From the NCBI GenBank assembly GCA_024697705.1, contig JAILFF010000151.1, forward strand, positions 1 through 32,418: 32,418 bases of DNA, in the 5' to 3' direction. This DNA comes from Ruminococcus sp. (lineage in GTDB: Bacteria; Bacillota; Clostridia; Oscillospirales; Ruminococcaceae). The notes beneath the pieces were generated by a model. That model was not told the origin of the DNA, ran no database searches, and was given only the letters and a program-made list of their open reading frames with translations. The translations under genes and the position numbers were made by a program. How positions within the stretch are numbered: the first letter of the stretch is position 1; the number at the start of each line of letters is the position of its first letter. Shown here one piece after another: positions 26,821 through 32,418 of this stretch.

Positions 26821-27006
26821 TTGAAAAGTTAGTTAAAGTGAATAGTGAATAGTTAAGGAGCGCCTTACGGCGCGAATTATGCGCAGGCTGCGCCGCGCAC
26901 TGATTATCGTTATTGAACAACAACTTTTTGCGGCGCTTGCGTCCGCATAATATCGTCCGCGAAGCGGACACCACAACTATTCACTATTCACTATTAACTA
27001 TTCACT
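26821..27006. repeat. Heptamer-flanked intergenic element, family A copy 2
   Basis: gtgaatagtgaatagttaaggagcgcc..ggcgc..attatgcgcag core shared with gene-sense orientation of copy 1; right inverted ttcactattcactattaactattcac. Confidence 0.8.
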
Positions 27007-27025
27007 TATTTTGGGGGAGCGTATA

Positions 27026-27553
27026 ATGATGTTAAGAAAGATGATCGGGCTGTTTGCCGCCGTTCTGATAGCTCTCGGCGGGTCGGGGTGTAAGCTTATC
27101 AGCACTGCGCCACCTACGGTGGTGCCGCCGCCGGAGGATTCGCCCCCTGCCGCCGAGCAGTCAGCCGCAGAGATAAGCGTTACGCTCGACATTGATTTTT
27201 CGGCGGTCTATGAAGCGGCAAATTACGAAAAGCTCGACCCCGCACTGAAAAACGCCGCTCTGCCGCAGGACGGCACGTTCGGCAAGGCGGCTGTGCGTTC
27301 GGCGAAGGAGGGCAGCACCGCGCTCGACGTGCTTCGCGGCTACTGCGACGAGAACGGCATCATGCTCGATGTGCGGCACGGAATGGCGGGTATCTCGGAC
27401 TACGTGCGCGGCATAGGAGGGCTTTCGGAGGGCGACTGCACGCGCAATTCGGGCTGGGTCTACGAGATAAACGGCACCCTCCCCGACGTGGGTATGTCGG
27501 ACACCGTGATGAAGGACGGCGAACATCTTTTCGTGCGGTACATTGTGTATTAA
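27026..27553 (+). CDS. DUF4430 lipoprotein (intrinsic-factor/transcobalamin C-domain-like)
   Basis: Lipobox 'LIALGGSGC'; 'STALDVLRGYCDENGI...YVRGIGGLSEGDCTRNSGWVYEINGTLPDVGMSDTVMKDGEHLFVRYIVY'. Confidence 0.85.
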   Translation: MMLRKMIGLFAAVLIALGGSGCKLISTAPPTVVPPPEDSPPAAEQSAAEISVTLDIDFSAVYEAANYEKLDPALKNAALPQDGTFGKAAVRSAKEGSTALDVLRGYCDENGIMLDVRHGMAGISDYVRGIGGLSEGDCTRNSGWVYEINGTLPDVGMSDTVMKDGEHLFVRYIVY

Positions 27554-27624
27554 AAGATGTAAGATAAAAGATAAAAGATATTTATGCAGTTCGGGGCTTT
27601 GCGCAAAAAAATATCTTATATCTT
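27552..27624. repeat. Heptamer-flanked element, family B copy 2
   Basis: aaaagat gtaagat aaaagat aaaagat - ttcggggctttgcgcaaaa - atatctt atatctt. Confidence 0.8.
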
Positions 27625-27931
27625 TTGCGGCTGTCGGACAGCGAACGGAAACGTTCAATACATCACAACACATTACATCGGAATCGGTTTCCGTTGTAAT
27701 GCCCGAAACCCTTGATTTTACGCGGTTTTGAGAGCTTTCATTACAACACTTCATCAAAATAGGCAAACTTTAAAAAATTTACAGAAGAAAAAATATATAA
27801 AGTTTGGGAAAAGTGTTGTAAGTGTTGTGATGCTGTAAGACAAGCTGTAATAGCGTAGGGTTTTAATTTAACTGTCCTAAATTATGTACCGCATTTCATG
27901 AAGTCTGAGGTCGTGCGGTACATTGTGTATT

Positions 27932-28025
27932 AAAAGATAAAAGATGTAAGATAAAAGATATTAATTCGGTTCGGGGCTTTGCGCAAAAAAAATCTTATAT
28001 CTTATATCTTATATCTTTTATCTTA
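27932..28025. repeat. Heptamer-flanked element, family B copy 3
   Basis: aaaagat aaaagat gtaagat aaaagat - ggttcggggctttgcgcaaaa - atatctt/ttatctt heptamers. Confidence 0.8.
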
Positions 28026-28054
28026 CAACTATTAACTTTTTACAGGTGTGGGTC

Positions 28055-28945
28055 ATGAAAGCATTTTCACGGTTGAATCCGTTTGTACTGATGATATTCT
28101 TCGCCGCCGCCATCGGGACGGGCGTGTTCTGCTATGTTCCCGCTATCCGCGCCGTTTCGCTTGCGGGGGCGGTACTTTCGTTACTCGTTTCGGGGATATG
28201 CCGAAAGCCCGTGCGGGAGCTTCTCGGCTATGCGGGGATAATACTTGTCTCGGGCGTGATAAACCCCGTTATCGTGACGCTCGGGAACACCCCGCTGTTC
28301 TGGCTCGTCGGGCGACCCTACACGCTCGAAGCCCTTCTGTACGGGGCGAATAACGGTATGGCGATAGTCTCGGCGCTTTTGTGGTTCAGGCTATTTTCGG
28401 CGGTGATGACTGCGGAAAAACTGAGCTTTCTCATGTCGGGGACGGTGCTTTCGGGCTTCGGCACGGCGTTCACGCTGACCCTGCGGTACGTTCCCGAGCT
28501 GATACGCCGCTTTAAGGAATGTTGCGCTGCACACCGTGCGAACAAGTTCGCACCGGCGGCGGGAGCCGTTTGCGGCAAGGGCTTTCTTTCGAGGGCGGCA
28601 TTTTATCTTAACGTGTTCATGTCGGTGGCTTCTTCGGCGCTTGAATCGTCGGCGCAGACGGCTGACAGCATGAAGGCGCGGGGGTGTCTGCTTTCGCCCA
28701 AATCGCGGCTGACAACGTATTCTTTGCGGGCTGCGGACGTTCTCTGCGCGGCGCTTTCCGTGACCGCCGTCTGTTCGGCAGTTTTCGCTTCGAGGGCGGG
28801 CAGGCTCTGCGCGGCGTTTTATCCGTCGGTAAAGTCGGAATATCCCCCCGTAACAGCTGTAATGTACGGAGCGCTTTGCCTGCTGCCCGTACTGTTTTCG
28901 ATAATGGAGAGTATAAAATGGCACTTTTGCAGACCGAAAACTTAA
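28055..28945 (+). CDS. ECF transporter transmembrane T component
   Basis: Polytopic; EcfT-like 'ADSMKARGCL' (ARG motif) and N-terminal helices; adjacent to ECF ATPase. Confidence 0.85.
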   Translation: MKAFSRLNPFVLMIFFAAAIGTGVFCYVPAIRAVSLAGAVLSLLVSGICRKPVRELLGYAGIILVSGVINPVIVTLGNTPLFWLVGRPYTLEALLYGANNGMAIVSALLWFRLFSAVMTAEKLSFLMSGTVLSGFGTAFTLTLRYVPELIRRFKECCAAHRANKFAPAAGAVCGKGFLSRAAFYLNVFMSVASSALESSAQTADSMKARGCLLSPKSRLTTYSLRAADVLCAALSVTAVCSAVFASRAGRLCAAFYPSVKSEYPPVTAVMYGALCLLPVLFSIMESIKWHFCRPKT

Positions 28946-30597
28946 GCTTTGCGTACCCCGGCGGCGGCAAAGTCCTTGATAACATCGGCTTTTCGGCGGA
29001 GAGAGGCGAGCTTGTGCTTATCTGCGGCAGCTCGGGCTCGGGGAAGACGACTCTGCTTAGGCTTTTAAAGCCCGATATCGCGCCTTTCGGGGAGCGTTCG
29101 GGAAAAATCATTTATGACGGAAGTGACATATCTGCGCTTGACAACCGCCGCTCGGTCGGCGAGATAGGCTATGTCGGGCAAGACCCGAACGCCGCCGCCG
29201 TCACCGACACCGTTTTAGCCGAGCTTGCCTATCTGCCCGAAAACTTAGGGCTGCCGCGGGGGACAATATTGCGCCGTATCGCCGAGCTTTCGGCGTACTT
29301 CGGGCTGGAGCATCTTATCGACAGGAGGATAAGCGAGCTCAGCGCGGGGCAGAAGCAGCTTGTTCAGCTGGCGGCGGTTGCACGAGCATACCTCGTGCCG
29401 TCGGCTTCGCCCTCGCTGCTGCTGCTCGACGAGCCGACGGCGCAGCTCGACCCGCGTTCCGCAGAGGTTTTCCGCAATATCATACTGAAAATCCGTTCGG
29501 AGCTCGGCACGACGGTCATCATCTGCGAACACGATACAAGAGGGCTTTTCGGCAGCTGCGACCGTCTGCTTTATCTCGAAAACGGCAGACAGCGCTTTTT
29601 TGTACAAAATCCGTTTGTGCCGCCGCACGAACAGTGTACAAACTCCGTTTGTACCGCGGCAAGGCTTATCGGCACCGAAGCGGAGGACGCTCTCCCCTGC
29701 TGCTATCGGCTTTCGGCGGCGCTCGGGCTTGATAAGCCGCTCAAAGACGCAGCCGCCGCAAGAAATTATCTGCTTGAAAATAAGCCCTCTGCTTTGCCCG
29801 AGACAAAAGAATATCAGCCCGATAAGGAGATAGCCGTCAGCATAAAGAACATATATTTCAGCTATACGAAGCACGGCAGAGACGTTCTTGCGGGGCTCAC
29901 GCTTTCGATACCGAAGGGCAGTATCACAGCGGTTTTCGGCGCGAACGGCACGGGCAAAAGCACTCTCTTGAAGATAATTTCGGGCGTGTACCGACCGTTC
30001 GAGGGCAGCATTAAGATATTCGGCAAGAGCGTCAAAAGCTGCTGCGGGACAGCCATGCTTCCGCAGGACCCGCATCTGATACTGACCGAGAAGACGCTTC
30101 TTAAGGACATCAAACGCGGCTGCGACCTGCCCGACATCGAAGGCGAAATTGCGCGGCTTTCGGAAACGCTCGGGCTTTCTGCCGAAACACTCGGAAGGTA
30201 TCATTACGACTGCTCGGGCGGCGAGCTTCAGCGGGCGGCGCTCATGAAGCTTCTGATAAAAAAGCCGCGTCTGCTGCTTCTCGACGAGCCCGAAAAGGGG
30301 CTTGACTGCGGGAACAAAAGGCGGCTGACGGGAATACTTAAGCGCTTTGCTGAGGGCGGCGGGACGGTCATATTCGTGACCCACGACGCGGAATTTGCCG
30401 CCGAGACCGCCGACAGCGCCGTTATGATGTTCGGAGGTATCTGCGCCGCTCACGAGCCGATTAACGCCTTTCTTTCGGAGGGCGAGCTTTTCACGACCGA
30501 AGCGGCGCGTATCGCAAGGGGCATTATTCCGGGCTGCGTCACCGCCGAACAGCTGATAGACTGCTGCCGAAGGGGGCTGACGGCTGACGATGAATAA
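28918..30597 (+). CDS. ECF transporter ATPase, tandem duplicated A-A' fusion
   Basis: Two ABC domains: 'GSSGSGKTTLLRLL' with 'LSAGQKQLVQLAAVARA' and 'LLLLDEPTAQLD'; 'GANGTGKSTLLKII' with 'CSGGELQRAALMKLL' and 'LLLLDEPEKGLD'; true start ATG 28918. Confidence 0.93.
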   Translation: MALLQTENLSFAYPGGGKVLDNIGFSAERGELVLICGSSGSGKTTLLRLLKPDIAPFGERSGKIIYDGSDISALDNRRSVGEIGYVGQDPNAAAVTDTVLAELAYLPENLGLPRGTILRRIAELSAYFGLEHLIDRRISELSAGQKQLVQLAAVARAYLVPSASPSLLLLDEPTAQLDPRSAEVFRNIILKIRSELGTTVIICEHDTRGLFGSCDRLLYLENGRQRFFVQNPFVPPHEQCTNSVCTAARLIGTEAEDALPCCYRLSAALGLDKPLKDAAAARNYLLENKPSALPETKEYQPDKEIAVSIKNIYFSYTKHGRDVLAGLTLSIPKGSITAVFGANGTGKSTLLKIISGVYRPFEGSIKIFGKSVKSCCGTAMLPQDPHLILTEKTLLKDIKRGCDLPDIEGEIARLSETLGLSAETLGRYHYDCSGGELQRAALMKLLIKKPRLLLLDEPEKGLDCGNKRRLTGILKRFAEGGGTVIFVTHDAEFAAETADSAVMMFGGICAAHEPINAFLSEGELFTTEAARIARGIIPGCVTAEQLIDCCRRGLTADDE

Positions 30598-31288
30598 CGA
30601 GCATTTTAAAAGAGCGCTGTTCATTCTCTCGGTGCTGACGCTCGGCGCGGCGGCGGGTATGGGTGCTGTTAACAGCGGGAGCGGCAGAAATATGTCTCTT
30701 TCGATAACGGCGGCGGCGGCTTCGGGGCTGCTTGCGATGGCGGCTTTCTCGGGCAGGATAAAGGAGCCGCATTACATAACGCTCGTGTCGGTGCTTTCGG
30801 CGCTTTCGGTCACGGGGAGGATTGTTTTCGCGCCGTTTGCGGGGTTCAAGCCCTGCACGGCGGTGATCATCACGGCGGGAATGTGTCTCGGCTGCGATGC
30901 GGGGTTCATCACGGGGGCGCTGACGGCTTTGGTGTCGAATTTCTACTTCGGGCAGGGCTCATGGACGCTCTATCAGATGCTCGCGTGGGGGATAGTCGGC
31001 ATCGCGGCGGGCTTATCGGGAAAGCTGCTGCAAAAAAGCCGTGCGGCGCTTCTGATCTTCGCGGCGCTTTCGGGCGGGGTGTATTCGCTCATTATGGACG
31101 TTTTCTCGACCTTCTGGGCTGACGGCTACTTCAATATGCTGCGGTTCGCGGCGCTTACGGCAAGCTCTCTGCCGCTGACGATAACCTACGCGGTGTCGAA
31201 CGTGGTCTTTATCGCCGTGCTTTCGGACAGGTTGTGCTTTACCGTTCTGCGGATAAAAAACAAATACGGCATCGGAAGAAAGATATAA
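30590..31288 (+). CDS. ECF transporter substrate-specific S component (CbrT-like, predicted cobalamin)
   Basis: Six-TM S-component pattern 'SVTGRIVFAPFAGFKPCTAVIITAGMCLGCDAGFITGALTALVSNFYFGQGSWTLYQMLAWGIVGI'; overlaps ATPase stop; specificity inferred from riboswitch. Confidence 0.82.
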   Translation: MNNEHFKRALFILSVLTLGAAAGMGAVNSGSGRNMSLSITAAAASGLLAMAAFSGRIKEPHYITLVSVLSALSVTGRIVFAPFAGFKPCTAVIITAGMCLGCDAGFITGALTALVSNFYFGQGSWTLYQMLAWGIVGIAAGLSGKLLQKSRAALLIFAALSGGVYSLIMDVFSTFWADGYFNMLRFAALTASSLPLTITYAVSNVVFIAVLSDRLCFTVLRIKNKYGIGRKI

Positions 31289-31315
31289 GATAAAAGATAT
31301 AGGATAAAAGATAAC
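31281..31315. repeat. Family B heptamer array (one-sided) at end of operon
   Basis: agatata agataaa agatata ggataaa agataac. Confidence 0.7.
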
Positions 31316-31323
31316 AGACTAAG

Positions 31324-31354
31324 GCTCTCCGGAATTTTTCGGGGAGCTTTTTTT
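31324..31354 (+). terminator. Rho-independent terminator of the ECF/cobalamin operon
   Basis: GCTCTCCGGAA-ttt-TTCGGGGAGC-TTTTTTT. Confidence 0.85.
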
Positions 31355-31462
31355 CTGCATAAATGCCTGCTTGTCTGCATACAATTTAACAAGCACTAAA
31401 AAAGATAACCTCGTCCCGCGAAAACCGTAAAAATCACTTTCCCACCGACAAATAAAATTCGT

Positions 31463-31607
31463 TCTCACTACGGTAAAAAGCGTGTAATTACGTGGGGTTT
31501 ACGTAATGAGATCAAAATCTCACTACGGTAAAATAACGGTATATCGTGTTTTCTCCGTAGTGAGATTGAAATTATATATTTAGGGATTTGAATCTCACTA
31601 CGGTAAA
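31463..31607. repeat. Array of alternating-orientation 15-bp repeats (TCTCACTACGGTAAA)
   Basis: Direct copies at 31463, 31518, 31593; inverted copies at ~31498-31511 (degenerate) and 31553-31567. Confidence 0.8.
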
Positions 31608-31646
31608 TCATCGTCTGAGGGTCAGCCCGAAAGAAAGGAAAAAGCC

Positions 31647-32418
31647 ATGAACACCGAAACGTCGTCAAAATTCGCGCAGGCGGTGACGCTTCTTCCCGAG
31701 CCGCTCAAAGCCGCCGCTTTAAGCATAGACCGCTTTCAAGCAGAGCGCGTCCGAGAGCTCAGGCTTCGGCGGGGACGGCGCTTCACGGCGAGCTTGCCCG
31801 ACAGAGAATACTTCATCACGGCGGACGGCGCTCTTTCCGATTCGCCCGAAAACACGCTGACGGTAAGCTCCGCCGACATCGAATATACGTTCAAGACTGC
31901 CTTTCAAGGCTCGGTGTACGCCTTTCCGAAGGAGCTTTCGGAGGGGTTCATCACCTGCGGCGGCAACAGGGTGGGCTTCTGCGGGAGCGCCGTGCTTTCG
32001 GACGGCAAGCTTACGGTGGTCAAGGAGATATCGTCGGTCAATATCCGAATAGCAAGCGAGATCGTCGGCTGTGCGGAGGAGCTTTACGAAAAAGCCTTTG
32101 CGGGAGGGCTGCGTTCGCTCATCATCGCCGCGCCGCCCTGCGGGGGAAAAACGACCGTGCTGCGCGACCTCTGCCGTATTTTAGGCAATACGCGCCGTGT
32201 GACCCTTATCGACGAGCGCGGGGAATTCGCCGCCGCAAGCGGAGGTATCCCTCAGAACGACGTAGGGGCGCACACCGACGTTTTCAGCGGCTACCCGAGA
32301 CACGAGGGCATAATGACCGCCGTTCGCGTGATGTCGCCCGAGGTCATCGTCTGCGACGAGCTAGGCGCTCCCGAAGACCTGAAAGCTCTCGGCTTCGCGG
32401 CTAATTCGGGCGCGGCGC
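31647..32418 (+). CDS. spoIIIAA: Stage III sporulation protein AA (truncated by window edge)
   Basis: Translated by eye: 'SSVNIRIASEIVGC', 'LIIAAPPCGGKTTVLRDLCRI', 'VTLIDERGEFAAASGG', 'VRVMSPEVIVCDELG'; RBS aaaggaaa; absent from ORF track because it is open-ended. Confidence 0.9.
   Translation, partial: MNTETSSKFAQAVTLLPEPLKAAALSIDRFQAERVRELRLRRGRRFTASLPDREYFITADGALSDSPENTLTVSSADIEYTFKTAFQGSVYAFPKELSEGFITCGGNRVGFCGSAVLSDGKLTVVKEISSVNIRIASEIVGCAEELYEKAFAGGLRSLIIAAPPCGGKTTVLRDLCRILGNTRRVTLIDERGEFAAASGGIPQNDVGAHTDVFSGYPRHEGIMTAVRVMSPEVIVCDELGAPEDLKALGFAANSGAA

Noticed and set aside
28684-28918. N-terminal extension of the ECF ATPase ORF
   Set aside because: Overlaps ecfT; MALLQTENLSFAYPGG at 28918 is a typical ABC ATPase start
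29245-30624. 459-aa antisense ORF
   Set aside because: Antisense of the ECF ATPase with no recognisable domain
31463-31607. CRISPR array interpretation
   Set aside because: Repeats are 15 bp, alternate in orientation and have irregular short spacers; no cas genes nearby

Overview
The window looks like a chromosomal segment of a Ruminococcus-like, sporulation-capable, fibre-degrading Clostridia (inferred from gene content). Left part: DegV, an orphan MoxR ATPase, a zinc-ribbon/acyltransferase-like gene pair, HflX, a transaldolase-like aldolase, and a xylan/arabinan locus (GH51, GH8-type exo-oligoxylanase, a dockerin-bearing transglutaminase with Cys/His repeats, two tandem tRNA-Thr genes, and a sugar ABC importer). 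Right part, the main discovery candidate: a roughly 14.6 kb same-strand unit that starts at a consensus promoter, a cobalamin-type riboswitch and an intrinsic terminator (16619-17058) and ends at a terminator near 31350. It encodes a secreted beta-propeller/FnIII protein, a stalked DUF4430 (transcobalamin/intrinsic-factor C-domain-like) protein, an alpha/alpha-toroid protein with a C-terminal TM anchor, a MoxR-DUF58-transglutaminase module, a DUF4430 lipoprotein, and a complete ECF transporter (T, fused A-A', S). I interpret it as a Gram-positive surface corrinoid-capture and import system in which the two domain types of animal B12 carriers occur on separate or overlapping ORFs. The window also holds two families of heptamer-flanked intergenic elements that abut or supply gene stop codons; one array is in frame with the 5' end of the DUF58 ORF. 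Other structures include MITE-like inverted repeats, small palindromes inside ORFs, and an alternating repeat array before spoIIIAA (cut by the window edge). All family calls come from reading motifs by eye; no database search was run.
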